From: an uncultured Clostridium sp.
Lineage (GTDB): Bacteria > Bacillota > Clostridia > Clostridiales > Clostridiaceae
Length of the DNA: 64,000 bases
NCBI GenBank assembly: GCA_934746015.1
Contig: CAKVEW010000013.1
Coordinates: 1 to 64,000 of the forward strand
Direction of reading: 5' to 3'
Each line of letters opens with the position of its first letter. Within the stretch, counting starts at the first letter, position 1. Positions 27,218 through 37,201 of the stretch are shown here, one piece after another. The position numbers and the translations under genes are program-made. The notes under the pieces are model-generated. The model made no database searches and was not told where the DNA came from. It worked only from the letters and a program-made list of their open reading frames with translations.

Positions 27218-27545
27218 AATGTTTGCTCACCTCCTGAACCATCACTACAGATATAGCCTTAAAATCATTTTCCCAATCAGGTTGACCTTCTGCATCTGCT
27301 GGATAAAAAATTAACCTATATTGATCTATTATGTCTAATGCATACATCCCATCATAATTTCCTTTTAATTTGTGTATTCTTAAGCAGTTATAAGTAGTAT
27401 TAAACAAATCTAAGTTAGGAGCCTTAGATAACCACTGTAATCTCTGAAATAATTTTTTTGCAACTTTACTCCCTAGTTTCTTAGTCGCAAAAGTATTATT
27501 ATTGCACAATTTTTCTGTATTTTTATCGCTATACCCTATTAACAT
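27210..27545 (-). CDS. HigB/RelE-type toxin
   Basis: About 111 residues of the RelE/HigB superfamily (KKLFQRLQWLSKAPNLDLF, LRIHKLKGNYDGMYALDIIDQYRLIFYPAD). Family members cut mRNA on the ribosome. It is coupled to the HigA-peptidase gene. ATG 27545 is chosen; a GTG nine codons earlier overlaps the purine-rich AAGGGGGAG site, so the exact start is uncertain. A 31-bp palindrome lies just upstream. Confidence 0.8.
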   Translation of the reverse strand: MLIGYSDKNTEKLCNNNTFATKKLGSKVAKKLFQRLQWLSKAPNLDLFNTTYNCLRIHKLKGNYDGMYALDIIDQYRLIFYPADAEGQPDWENDFKAISVVMVQEVSKHYE

Positions 27546-27573
27546 TATATACCAAATTCTCCCCCTTGTCACT

Positions 27574-27604
27574 AATATTATTTACCTATTTGGTAAATAA
27601 TATT
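27574..27604. promoter_or_regulatory. HigBA operator palindrome
   Basis: Perfect 13-bp arms AATATTATTTACC and GGTAAATAATATT around TATTT lie directly upstream of the toxin gene. The size and place fit an autoregulatory operator for the HigA-type HTH. Confidence 0.75.
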
Positions 27605-27632
27605 CATAAATTGAAATATCTAAGTTATTTAC

Positions 27633-27661
27633 ATTTTATATTTCACAAAGTTATTTGTCAA
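27633..27661 (-). promoter_or_regulatory. higBA promoter
   Basis: TTGACA (27661-27656), a 17-bp spacer and TAAAAT (27638-27633) on the minus strand. The operator would lie in the early transcribed leader. Confidence 0.6.
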
Positions 27662-27710
27662 TTTTTATCATTTATAGTAATTTTTTATTAATTGAAGTAA
27701 ACAAAAAAGA

Positions 27711-27734
27711 CTAGTAAGTATTTCTACCTACTAG
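27711..27734 (-). terminator. Terminator of the membrane moron gene
   Basis: On the minus strand CTAGTAGGTA-GAAA-TACTTACTAG is followed by TCTTTTTT. It is closely similar to the hairpin at 28544-28577 on the other side of the gene. Confidence 0.8.
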
Positions 27735-27794
27735 CCTTAAAATTACCTATTCATAGTTACATTTTTTTAATATAACTCCTTGCTCCATCTATAT

Positions 27795-28487
27795 CTAATG
27801 TTTATTCCTCTTAAATTCTTCTATTTTTGCATTAAAAATTTCATTATACATTTTATCATTTTTTTTAACTGCTTCTTTGTATGATTTTCTTATTAATATA
27901 GCTTTACATAAATTTATAATCATTGAGGGTAATAATAAAAATAGAATTAAGCCTTCTTTTTTTATTACTTTTACAATTGAAATATATAAAACGCTTATAA
28001 TAAGAGAAATAAAAATAGTAGACATTGTTTCATTTTTACTAGAAGCCCAAAAATTTATACGATCATTTAAAACGAAATTTAATTTTAATGGATTAAACTT
28101 TGTTTTAATAATATTCGATGATTTTATCATTACCTCTTCTAAGTTTTCATCCTTAACACTAATAAACTCACTTTCTTGAATGCATTTATTAAAAATGTTC
28201 CTTCTATGTACAATAGGTAATTTTGTATAATTTATATTTCTACTTTCACAATATTCTATTATAAAATCTTCATTAACAAAAAATATTTCTTCCTTCGTAA
28301 ATATAATAAATTCATACATGGAATTTCTAATTTCTTTTAACATTTTTATAATAATAATAGAATTTATGAAACTTATTATAATTATAATTACAAAATTTTT
28401 AATATCTTCACTAAACTCATTTTTCATTAAAATATTTAGAAATATAGTTATAAATATAGTTATAAATTGATAATTAGTTGTATTCAT
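27795..28487 (-). CDS. Four-helix membrane protein, accessory phage gene
   Basis: A 230-residue, very AT-rich gene. Predicted helices pair near residues 8-22 and 30-50, and again near 160-178 and 182-200, around a cytoplasmic middle of about 100 residues rich in charged residues. GGGGGGAG precedes ATG. It is a single-gene cassette between the endolysin and higBA, bracketed by near-identical terminators, as expected for a moron. No family is recognised; superinfection exclusion or host-surface roles are possible but unsupported. Confidence 0.6.
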   Translation of the reverse strand: MNTTNYQFITIFITIFLNILMKNEFSEDIKNFVIIIIISFINSIIIIKMLKEIRNSMYEFIIFTKEEIFFVNEDFIIEYCESRNINYTKLPIVHRRNIFNKCIQESEFISVKDENLEEVMIKSSNIIKTKFNPLKLNFVLNDRINFWASSKNETMSTIFISLIISVLYISIVKVIKKEGLILFLLLPSMIINLCKAILIRKSYKEAVKKNDKMYNEIFNAKIEEFKRNKH

Positions 28488-28543
28488 TCTCTCCCCCCTT
28501 TAATTGTTTTATCGATATAATTAATTAAATCTTTATAAAAAAA

Positions 28544-28577
28544 GGCTAGTAAGTAAGATTTCTCCTACCTACTAGCC
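28544..28577 (-). terminator. Endolysin terminator
   Basis: GGCTAGTAGGTA pairs with TACTTACTAGCC (one G-U pair) and is followed by a run of seven T on the minus strand. Confidence 0.85.
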
Positions 28578-28583
28578 AAAATA

Positions 28584-29399
28584 CTATAACTTGCCTATAA
28601 ACTTTAATACTTCTTTTACTGTTTCATATCTATTAGATCCAGCTATATATTTAGTAGTATATCCACTAAATCCAACTGGAGTAGCATTTCCACCTACTGC
28701 AATTATATTTTCTGCCACGCCTTTATAATTAAATGGTAATGTTGCATCTATACAAGGACATTGTAAGTAATCTGCTAAATACTCTGCTGCTCTTTTATCT
28801 ACTTGATTACAATAACAAACTAAATTTTTCATATCATATTCCACCTTTTCAACTTTACTATTTACTTTTTTATTTAATATTCCAGATACAATACAATCTG
28901 CATATTTTTGAGCATTATATTTACTACAATCACTAGCATTACTTATAAAGAAACATTCTACCAATAATGCTGGTACATTAGATAATCCATACAATCCTAC
29001 TAATGCTAAATCTTCACAACCATTTTTAAACCCTCTATTAGCTAGATTAAATTCTTTTGATATATTATTACAAATTCGAATACACATATCCTTACAAAGA
29101 TTATCACCCCACACTTCTACTCCTGTAGCTTCTTTATTAGATACTGCATTAATATGAATTGAAATAGATTGAACTGGATTTATACTAATGATTCTATTAA
29201 CTCTATAATTTAATGATTCTTCCATTGTGTTAGCATAATCTAGTTGTATAGGATAAACTATATGCCCTTCTTTTCTTAAACCCTGTACTACTAAATTACC
29301 TATCTCTCTAGTTAGCTTTTCTTCTACAAGATTGTTTCCTCTAGCCCCAGTATCTCCGCCACTTAAGGTGTGCCCAAAATCTACTGTATAAACTGACAT
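28584..29399 (-). CDS. Endolysin: N-acetylmuramoyl-L-alanine amidase (Amidase_3)
   Basis: A 271-residue lysin. The Amidase_3 catalytic domain (about 1-175) shows the zinc His in VDFGHTLSGG, a Glu in NLVEEKLTREIG, His in SIHINA and the catalytic Glu in LLVECFF. The C-terminal part (about 185-271) resembles a single CWB2-type wall-binding unit (IAGSNRYETVKEVLKFIG). It lies in a lysis cassette with two holin-like genes upstream and a strong terminator downstream. Confidence 0.88.
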   Translation of the reverse strand: MSVYTVDFGHTLSGGDTGARGNNLVEEKLTREIGNLVVQGLRKEGHIVYPIQLDYANTMEESLNYRVNRIISINPVQSISIHINAVSNKEATGVEVWGDNLCKDMCIRICNNISKEFNLANRGFKNGCEDLALVGLYGLSNVPALLVECFFISNASDCSKYNAQKYADCIVSGILNKKVNSKVEKVEYDMKNLVCYCNQVDKRAAEYLADYLQCPCIDATLPFNYKGVAENIIAVGGNATPVGFSGYTTKYIAGSNRYETVKEVLKFIGKL

Positions 29400-29437
29400 A
29401 TTACCATTCCTTTCGTTCTAAAATAAAAGGAGCAAGA

Positions 29438-29731
29438 TTACTCCTGCTCCTTAGCTCTACTTATTTGTTTAGCTGTTTGATTAATTCCTACAGCAACTCC
29501 CCAGCATAAAATACCTTGTAAAATTGCATTTATAGCTGCTTCATACATAACTTTATATTCTCCATTAATTAGATTTAATAATACTGCAAAAGTTATAGCA
29601 AATAGCATAAGTATTACTGTAATATAGTTATCCTTTACTTTTTCTAACCTCTTTAGGAATATTCCTATAACATAAATAGCAGCTACCAATATTAATAAAT
29701 TCTCTGGTATAAAAGTTAATAAATTTTCCAT
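29438..29731 (-). CDS. Phage holin
   Basis: A 97-residue membrane protein with about three helices (10-26, 38-54, 66-85) and a charged C-terminus (KQISRAKEQE), ending 38 bp before the amidase gene starts. Size, topology and position fit a holin of the Hol44 kind, which would permeabilise the membrane for the amidase. Confidence 0.75.
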   Translation of the reverse strand: MENLLTFIPENLLILVAAIYVIGIFLKRLEKVKDNYITVILMLFAITFAVLLNLINGEYKVMYEAAINAILQGILCWGVAVGINQTAKQISRAKEQE

Positions 29732-29733
29732 GT

Positions 29734-29973
29734 TTACATCTCTCCCTTTTCTTTTAAAACTTTATCTAATTTAACATCCATATGATCTACTTTTTTAACT
29801 AAGTTTTCTGTTAAAATTCTATTACTTGTACTTAATTCCTCATTTGTTTTAGTAACTCTATCTAATGTCATTTCAACCCTTGGCCATATCTTTTTATACA
29901 TAAACCAAATAAGTAAAATACATAAAGCTACTGGAAAAACAAACGTATTAAATAAATTAGTTATTTCATTCAT
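29734..29973 (-). CDS. BhlA/UviB-type holin-like protein
   Basis: A 79-residue protein with one N-terminal membrane helix (FVFPVALCILLIWFMYK) followed by a coiled coil (ILTENLVKKVDHMDVKLDKVLKEKG). This matches the BhlA/UviB type found beside phage and bacteriocin lysis genes. It is two bases upstream of the holin gene. Confidence 0.75.
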   Translation of the reverse strand: MNEITNLFNTFVFPVALCILLIWFMYKKIWPRVEMTLDRVTKTNEELSTSNRILTENLVKKVDHMDVKLDKVLKEKGEM

Positions 29974-29995
29974 CTTACACCTTCTTTAATATAAA

Positions 29996-30017
29996 AAGAG
30001 CCTATGTATAAGCCCTT
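29996..30017 (-). terminator. Terminator between tail and lysis modules
   Basis: On the minus strand AAGGGCTT-ATACAT-AGGCTCTT (G-U pairs included) is followed by TTTATATT. Confidence 0.55.
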
Positions 30018-30093
30018 CCATTTATTTTCGTATTATTTTTTTATAAGCTAGTTCTCAATAATTACCTTTTCAAATTTAAACAATCCTCAATTC

Positions 30094-30342
30094 TTAAAAA
30101 ATATTTATAGGCTTATTTTGATACTCCTCTTTTAACACTATTTGTTGTTTTTCTAAGTCAACCCTATATTTACTAGCACCACTTAGTACATTTATATCAT
30201 ACTCTATAACCGCTTTTATGCAGTAGCTCATTACATCTAAATGCCTTTCATAAAAAGCATTTTCAAAGCTTATTTCATCTTCAAATATACCTTCTATATT
30301 CCCAGTATTTTTTGAAAAGAAAACTGTCATTTTTTTATCCAT
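30094..30342 (-). CDS. Small phage protein after the tail-tip gene
   Basis: An 82-residue protein (MTVFFSKNTGNIEGIFEDEISFENAFYERHLDVMSY...). It follows the large tail gene by 13 bases and ends the tail module. Similar short proteins are common beside receptor-binding genes, but its function is not recognised. Confidence 0.6.
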   Translation of the reverse strand: MDKKMTVFFSKNTGNIEGIFEDEISFENAFYERHLDVMSYCIKAVIEYDINVLSGASKYRVDLEKQQIVLKEEYQNKPINIF

Positions 30343-30355
30343 GTTATTATCCTCC

Positions 30356-33300
30356 CTATGCAGTAACTACCCAAGTAACATTAATGTTGTTAAAGTAGCC
30401 ACCTGAATTATTAGAACCAAATACTTTTATGACAAACCATGCCTCAGCTATATTGTAACTATCAATCAAAGCTGTTATTATAGATACACCTGCTGAGCCT
30501 ACCTCATACCCAGCTATAGCACATTGCGGTTCAAAATACTTATTTTTAAAATAAGATGGTAATTGTATTTTTATCTTTGTCCAATTTCCATTTCCATATG
30601 ATGAAACATTAAATACCCCTACTTTAGTCAAACAATGATAACCATAACCAGTTGTACCACTATACCAATAAAATCCATCTTTACCCATTTTAGTCCGAGT
30701 ACCATCCGAATGAGTGTATTGTATTCCTTCACCATCTATCGTAGTATTTCCACTATATATTTCGTTAGAATTTGGGGTCCATGCTAATTTTTCACTACCT
30801 TGTGTTACTGCCACAGCTGTAATATGACAAGATCCTGTAGGTGCTGAATCGTTACTTCCTATAAATAAAACAAAACTTGAAGCTGTAGGTGTAAAACTAA
30901 ACGATAACCACTGCCATCCTGTTCCGCTTGTGTATGCACCATTCCATTGATTGCTCTCCATCATACATATAGTGCCTGAACCAACATATATATAACAACT
31001 AACAGTGTATCTTCTTCCTATCATTAGTCCTTCTATTTGTTGAGATACTTGTTGTCCACTAGCCGTTGTTGTTAAAGCTAGTACATTTTCACCATATCCA
31101 TTTGCTCTATATTTACCTACCGCAAAAATAGAAGGACTTCCTACTTTATCCCAAAAAGCTGTTCCATTTTGAAAATTACCATTCTTCACAAAATTATATC
31201 CACCACTATAACTAAAATTTATTTTTAATTCGTTTGTTGTAAGTTCCATAATTGATTTTGTTGCATAAGTATTAACCGCATCTCCTTTACTTAAATACGT
31301 GTTACTTACAGTCACCTTATATCCATTTAAGTCCTGCTCTACTGATGTAACTCTACTTGTTAAACTACTTATATTACTATTGGTACTGTTTAAAGCTGTT
31401 TGATTAGCTTTAGCACTTAAATCACTTGTATAAGCTGTAGAACTTCTAACAGTCGATACTATTGCACTATCTGTTATCTTAGTTTCTGCTGTAGACATAC
31501 GAGTACTTAATGAACTTATATTACCATTTGCAGTATTTAAATCTGTTTGAGTTGCATAAGTACTGCTTACTGTTGTCTTAAATCCTTCTAAGTTTTGTTC
31601 TAAAGTAGCTTGTTTGGTTTCTACTGTAGTAACTTTCCCTTCTACTGCATTAGCTTTAGTATCATCTGTATATTTAGAAGCTTTTTCCCAATCACTAGCG
31701 GTGTAACTACCTGTGCCTCTAGCTACCTTACACTTCATTACATCTCCACTTGTACCTTGTACCCATAAATCTCCTATTTTGTAAGGTGTAGTTGGAGTAG
31801 ATATAAACACTTTGGCTTTACTGTCTGCAAGGATATTAGCACTATTAGCTGTATTCTGTGCATTGGTTATAGAACTTGTATGACTTGCTACTGTAGTGCT
31901 TAATCCATTTACTGTAGCATTAATACTTGTATAGTTATTCTTTAATGTGGTTATATCACCTTTTGTTATAGAACTTTCCGATATTAATCCATTTATCTGT
32001 CCTTGTGCTACTGTAATAGAAGTAGTATTTGCTTCTATCCTATCATCAAATCCATATACATTACTCTTAAGACTATTGAAACTAACTTCTAAGCTTTGTC
32101 CTGTTAAGTCTATTGCTACTTTAGAAGCTTTAATTAGCTGTGTATTAGTATCTTTATTTAATCCAGTTACTAAACTAGAATAATTAATCTGTTGCTCTCC
32201 TATAGCATTATCTGCTACCATATTAGACTTAATTAATTTATCTGCTATAGCTTTTTCTTTAATCCCATATCCATCTATTAAAGTAGTAGTTCCATCTGCT
32301 GCTCTAAGAATAAAATTAAAATCTCCTGCTGTATCTTGTCCTAATTGTAATCTAATTACATTCGCTTTATCTTTGAATTGCATTGTTGCTCCTACTATTG
32401 AAAGTCCACCATCTGCAGAAGCTAAATTAATATTATTTGTATTAATTGTTCCTGCTTTTAATTTATTTAAACCTAGACTATCTATCATGGCATCTTTTAT
32501 AGTTGCATTTGCTATAACTACATTACTAGATGTAAGATTTAAAAATTGTCCATTTTCTCCAGTTACAAATTTAGATAGTAATGTTTGAAGATCCATTATA
32601 GTACCAGACGCTGTATCAAACTTTATATTTCCTGCTGTTAAATCTCCTATATAAGCTACATCTATAAGAGCTCTATTTATAAGAGCAAGTTCCATTACAA
32701 CTCTTTCTACTTTCTTTGCAGATGGTCCACTGCTAGAGAACTCGTTCTTATTTTTATTCTCTCCTTTTGCAGATATTTCTGAAGTAAGTCCACCAGTATA
32801 GGTAAATTTTTGACTTAATATAGGATGTTTTCTTACTACTCCTTTTTTATCGGTTATAGTTACTATATCACCTACATCTATGCTAGGATCACCTTGCCAT
32901 TTCATAGAATACCCCAAATACTCAAATCCATTTAATTTAGTATAAATATCATTTAATATCGTTGTATTTACCCAAGGATTCTCAAATTCTAGCTCCATTG
33001 TATCAGCTCCTATAGAACCTTTACTTAGAATCTCTTCTCCAGCTTGGCAAGATATCTTTCCTATCTTATATTTTGTTTCTTCTCTTGTATAATCAAAATA
33101 ATTAGATGTTCCTATAGAATAATTAACATCTGCAGGAGTTACTATAGTAAACTTACCATCCCTTGTTATAACTGCATTTCCACCACAAATAGAAGCTACA
33201 TAACTTAATATCTCTCTACAAGTAAAGCCTTCCAATTTCTTAACTGCGTAAGATGGAAGGCTTCCTGTAAATTGTACTCCTGTTATTCTAGTCAATTCAC

Positions 33301-33716
33301 TTACTACTTGTTGTAATGTTAAAGTATCACCTAGAGTAGTTATAAAGTTTTTTTCAAACCTTATCATATTATCAAATGCAGTTATTTTTATTGTATAGTC
33401 AGTTTTATCTATGTCATCTATGTTATATATCCCCAAAGGAATATACTCTACTGTAGAGCCTATTTTTAATCCTATTTCTACTTTGATAGTGCTAGTGCCA
33501 TAAACTATATCACCTTTATTAAGTAACGTTAAATCAAGTGTTTGACTAGTTGTAGCACCTATCACAAATCCATCAGAAGGTTGTATATTGCCATCAATAA
33601 TAATATCTACTATATCTTCATTTTTATAAACTTTATCTAATATTGTTACTCTACATTCAAAGGCTCTTGAAGCTTCTCTTATTGCTGTTTTATAAGCTGT
33701 ACTTGTTGTATAAATT
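30356..33716 (-). pseudogene. Tail-tip/receptor protein gene with ATT start and frameshift near its 5' end
   Basis: The main open frame (33565-30356, 1069 residues) looks like a Tal-type tail protein: a baseplate-like N-terminal region, a long coiled/alpha stretch with repeated T-x-x-x-L and S-S-x-T units (about 480-790) and a beta-rich C-terminal receptor domain. The true N-terminus lies upstream: GGAGGG, seven bases, then ATT opens IYTTSTAYKTAIREASRAF, which hits TGA at 33659-33657. A +1 shift at TTT-TGA continues as ECRVTILDKVYKNEDIVDI into the main frame. This is either a broken gene (extra T in TTTT, ATG changed to ATT) or a recoded one. Confidence 0.8.
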
Positions 33717-33749
33717 TTATATCCCTCCTTTCTTTTATTTTAGAAGGAT

Positions 33750-34124
33750 CTATTTAAACATATAATCAATAACCATTAACTCACCAGGAGTAATATTTAT
33801 ATCAGCATTAATTTTTTCTAAATCTATAACATGGATATCTACTTCTGTTTCTATTTCTAAGATTTCTTTTAAATCTTTATTAAAACTATCTATATCTATG
33901 ATATTTATAGTTCCATCTTCTTTAGTTTTTAATTTGCCTTCTTCGTCCTTCTCCCCATATTTTTCTATTAACTTTTCTCTTTCCTTGTTATAAACAGTAA
34001 GTTCTCTATCTATTTTTATAATATTTTTAGAGAAAGCATAACTAAGCTTAATAGGTAACTCCATATTCGTTAATTTACTTAAAACTCCTATACTATTTAT
34101 TAATCTTTCATTACTCAACTTCAT
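33750..34124 (-). CDS. Phage tail-region protein, unknown function
   Basis: A 124-residue, charged, mostly alpha-helical protein (NERLINSIGVLSKLTNMELPIKLSYAFSKNIIKID...). Its start overlaps the end of the upstream gene, so it is part of the tail operon between the small distal tail gene and the tail-tip gene. A DUF1617-like assembly role is possible; it is not firmly recognised. Confidence 0.6.
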   Translation of the reverse strand: MKLSNERLINSIGVLSKLTNMELPIKLSYAFSKNIIKIDRELTVYNKEREKLIEKYGEKDEEGKLKTKEDGTINIIDIDSFNKDLKEILEIETEVDIHVIDLEKINADINITPGELMVIDYMFK

Positions 34125-34359
34125 TTATAATTCCTCCTAATGCTTCATACTCTTTATTTAACACTCTTTCCGTAAACTCTAAAACACCTTGTTTGCAAGT
34201 ATCAAAGTTGTCCTTAAAAGTATTTTTATCTAATACTGTTACGCTTATATTAGGATAAGTATTTTCTTCTATAACTACTGTTGCAACCATATTAACTATC
34301 ATTCTATTCTCTATTGTTACATTACCTGTAACAGTTATGTTTTCACTTATATTTAACAT
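34111..34359 (-). CDS. Small phage tail-region protein
   Basis: An 82-residue beta-rich protein (ENITVTGNVTIENRMIVNMVATVVIEENTYPNISVTVLD) followed by a helix. It sits in the tail operon after the Dit-position gene and overlaps the next gene by 14 bases. Not recognised. Confidence 0.6.
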   Translation of the reverse strand: MLNISENITVTGNVTIENRMIVNMVATVVIEENTYPNISVTVLDKNTFKDNFDTCKQGVLEFTERVLNKEYEALGGIINEVE

Positions 34360-34371
34360 ATTAATCTCTCC

Positions 34372-34716
34372 TTACTTCTCTATAAAATTCATTTTAAGAC
34401 CTTGCCACTTAACTTCTCCATTAATGTATTGATATGCTGGAGCTGTTCTATCTCCTACATACATTGTTTTAGTTATTACTCCACTCATTGGATCTGGAAA
34501 AGTAACTGTAAAAAAAACACTACTTACAGCATTAAGTAATGTTTGTATTTCAGTTTGATTTAATGGCCCCCATTCAAGATTTATTTTTCTTTTAACTGCT
34601 ATTCTATCTCTTATAAGTTCCCCATTAGCATTTCTATTAGATTCTCCATCTAAATCAGATACTGCTACTTCAAAAACTTTAGGAGTAGCAATAGCCACTC
34701 CATTTATACTTAGCAT
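34372..34716 (-). CDS. Small tail protein in the distal-tail position
   Basis: A 114-residue, beta-rich protein (LSINGVAIATPKVFEVAVSDLDGESNRNANGELIRDRIAVKRKINLEWGPL). Similar short proteins follow the tape measure gene in clostridial siphoviruses. It may play the part of a distal tail protein, though it is much shorter than a classic Dit. Confidence 0.65.
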   Translation of the reverse strand: MLSINGVAIATPKVFEVAVSDLDGESNRNANGELIRDRIAVKRKINLEWGPLNQTEIQTLLNAVSSVFFTVTFPDPMSGVITKTMYVGDRTAPAYQYINGEVKWQGLKMNFIEK

Positions 34717-34729
34717 ATCACCACTCCTT

Positions 34730-37198
34730 CTATGTTGGTATTAATGTTATATTACCTTGTCTTTGCATTCTCTTTAGTTGCTTAAGTGCTACTTTACCTA
34801 TTACACTACCATCTATTTGTAAAATTAAATCTCCATCACCAAAGCTATCATTGGAGCTCCTTGGTCCCATTTCTGATAATAATAAACTTGCAAGCTCTCT
34901 TAATCCACCTTTATTATTCTCTAATGGAACAACAGCTTCTTTACCAGCTTCACCTACCATTGCAAGAGTTGGACTATCTATAATACCACCTTTAGCTAAG
35001 TAAGGTATTCTAGGTATACTTATTCCAAATGTTTTTCCTCCAACTCCAGGAATCCATGAAGGTATATCTACAGATATTCTATTTAATCCACTTATAGCTT
35101 GATTTATTAACCATATTATACCATTTAATGGTGCTTTAATTACAGCTCCTAATCCATCCATAATACCACCAAATATATTTACTACACCTTTCCACGCTCT
35201 AGACCAATTTCCAGTAAATACACCTGTAACAAAATCGATAATACCACCAAATATTCTTTTTACTGCATCTAACACATCTTTTACAGTTATACCAAAATCC
35301 TTAATTGCTCCGCACATAAACTTAACAATAAAATCAACTAATGGTTTTAATGCATTGTTCCATAGCCACATCAATATACCAAATACAACTTCTATAGCTG
35401 GTTTCCATGCTTCCCAAACATCAATAATACCTTGCAATGCTATAGCTAATATATCAATTAAGAAATCAACTAATGGTTTTAATACATTATCCCAAATTGA
35501 TTTTATAACCCTAAATACTGCCATAACTACATCAACTAATACAGTTCCTAGAAAAGCAGCAATAGGCATTATCACTGTCATAAACATATCTGCTAAGAAA
35601 CTAAATAAAGGTTTTAGTACTTCGTCCCATAATCTTTTTATCAATGACCATATATCATTTAAAATATCTTTAATTATATTTCTAAATTCTTCACTTGTGT
35701 TCCACAAATAAACTATAGCTCCTATAACAGCTGCTATAACTCCTACTACAATTAATGCAGGTCCAGAAATTCCAAAGAAAGCATAACTAATAACATTTAA
35801 ATTGCAAGATTTAATTGCCATCCATAAGAAGTTAAATAGTCCTGTTATACCCTTTATCTGTGATATAACACCTGCTATTACCCCTGTTATTGCTCCCCAA
35901 TTTCCAGCCACAAATAATCCTATTATTCCTGCTATTAATCCACTTAAAACGCCTAAAATTATAGCCTTGTTTTCTTTAAAGAAATCAGCTATACCTTTAA
36001 ATATACTTCTTATTTTTTCAGCTGCTTTTGATATTCCACTAGTATCTGGTTCCTCACTTAATCCTAAATCTATAGATGGAATATCAACTGCTCCACCACC
36101 TATTCCACTTGAACCAGGAAGTCCTCCTCCACTAGAGCCGCTATTACTGATTGAATTAATTTCATCAAATCCACCTAATAGTCTATTCATTTCTTTAGCA
36201 GTTTTCTTAGCAGTATCTCCAGTATCACCTAAAGCATCATTATAGGCATTTTGAGCACTTGCTCCGTTAATAGCAGCACTAGTTGCAGATTGCATAGTAT
36301 TAACTGCTGTACTATTACCTTTCTTACCAAATAATACTTGCATAAATGTTGCAATATATGCTGTTACTTCTCTTAATTTAAGTGCTAGTCCAGTTAATAT
36401 AGGCAAAACTACATTAAGTATAGGTAAGAAAGCATTCCCTATATTTAAAGCGACATCTTTTAATACTGCTACTAATTGTTGCAAAGCACTATTCGTATTA
36501 TTAAATACTTCTCCACCAAATTTATTTTGTGTTTGCTCTAATATAGCCATTAACCTTATTTGTTGTTGAGTTTGAAAAGATAATTGCTCCCATGACTTAC
36601 CATTAGCAAATCTTTTAAAGGCTTCTGTACTCTGTAGCATAGCTACATTAACATTTACTCCTAAATCCTCAATAGCTTCTGTATTACCAAGTAAACCAGA
36701 TCTAATACGTTCCATTACATCTTCCATTGTTCTACCTGTACCACTTGCAATTATTGAAGATGCTTTTAATAAATCTGTAGTATATTGTAGTGTTTCCTTA
36801 GTTCCACTACTAAAAGTACTTACTAGATTGGAAAATATAGCTCCATAATTCATAGCATCACTTTGTGACATATTAAATGCTAGAGCATTATTCTTTGCCC
36901 ATTTTAAGAACTGATTCGTACTCTCTCCCATAGTACGATTTATTTGCTGAATAGCTGCTTCAACCTTCATAGACATTTGAGTAGATTGTTTCATAAACTG
37001 TCCAATCTTTGCTATAGCATATGTAATAGCAGCACCTTTGAACATATTTTTGAAAATATCTCTTATTTTACTTACTTCCTTATCTATCCCACTCGTTGCC
37101 TGCTTTAGTTGTTTTTGAACTTTTGCCATTTCTTCTTTTACACCTTTAGTTTCAGCTTCTATAACAACTTGAAGCTTTTCTAAAGTCATGCCATCCAC
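34730..37198 (-). CDS. Tail tape measure protein
   Basis: An 822-residue protein that sets tail length. The N-terminus is coiled coil (VVIEAETKGVKEEMAKVQKQLKQATSG), followed by a region (about 95-200) of the TP901-type core, several hydrophobic segments (about 430-500), Trp-rich repeats of the form LWNNALKPLVDFI (about 530-640), and a Gly-rich AKGGIIDSPTLAMVGEAGKEAVVPL near the end. The C-terminal 30 residues resemble those of an 83-residue early protein at 57662. It follows the G/GT chaperone genes, the normal order. Confidence 0.9.
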   Translation of the reverse strand: MDGMTLEKLQVVIEAETKGVKEEMAKVQKQLKQATSGIDKEVSKIRDIFKNMFKGAAITYAIAKIGQFMKQSTQMSMKVEAAIQQINRTMGESTNQFLKWAKNNALAFNMSQSDAMNYGAIFSNLVSTFSSGTKETLQYTTDLLKASSIIASGTGRTMEDVMERIRSGLLGNTEAIEDLGVNVNVAMLQSTEAFKRFANGKSWEQLSFQTQQQIRLMAILEQTQNKFGGEVFNNTNSALQQLVAVLKDVALNIGNAFLPILNVVLPILTGLALKLREVTAYIATFMQVLFGKKGNSTAVNTMQSATSAAINGASAQNAYNDALGDTGDTAKKTAKEMNRLLGGFDEINSISNSGSSGGGLPGSSGIGGGAVDIPSIDLGLSEEPDTSGISKAAEKIRSIFKGIADFFKENKAIILGVLSGLIAGIIGLFVAGNWGAITGVIAGVISQIKGITGLFNFLWMAIKSCNLNVISYAFFGISGPALIVVGVIAAVIGAIVYLWNTSEEFRNIIKDILNDIWSLIKRLWDEVLKPLFSFLADMFMTVIMPIAAFLGTVLVDVVMAVFRVIKSIWDNVLKPLVDFLIDILAIALQGIIDVWEAWKPAIEVVFGILMWLWNNALKPLVDFIVKFMCGAIKDFGITVKDVLDAVKRIFGGIIDFVTGVFTGNWSRAWKGVVNIFGGIMDGLGAVIKAPLNGIIWLINQAISGLNRISVDIPSWIPGVGGKTFGISIPRIPYLAKGGIIDSPTLAMVGEAGKEAVVPLENNKGGLRELASLLLSEMGPRSSNDSFGDGDLILQIDGSVIGKVALKQLKRMQRQGNITLIPT

Positions 37199-37201
37199 AA
37201 A

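Noticed and set aside
30356..33565. Independent start of the tail-tip protein at GTG 33565
   Set aside because: There is no ribosome site before this GTG, and conserved-looking coding sequence continues upstream, so it is only the edge of the open frame.
35355..36245. Long plus-strand frames opposite the tape measure gene
   Set aside because: The 118- and 147-residue frames are antisense shadows with low-complexity composition. The minus-strand gene has the expected family features.
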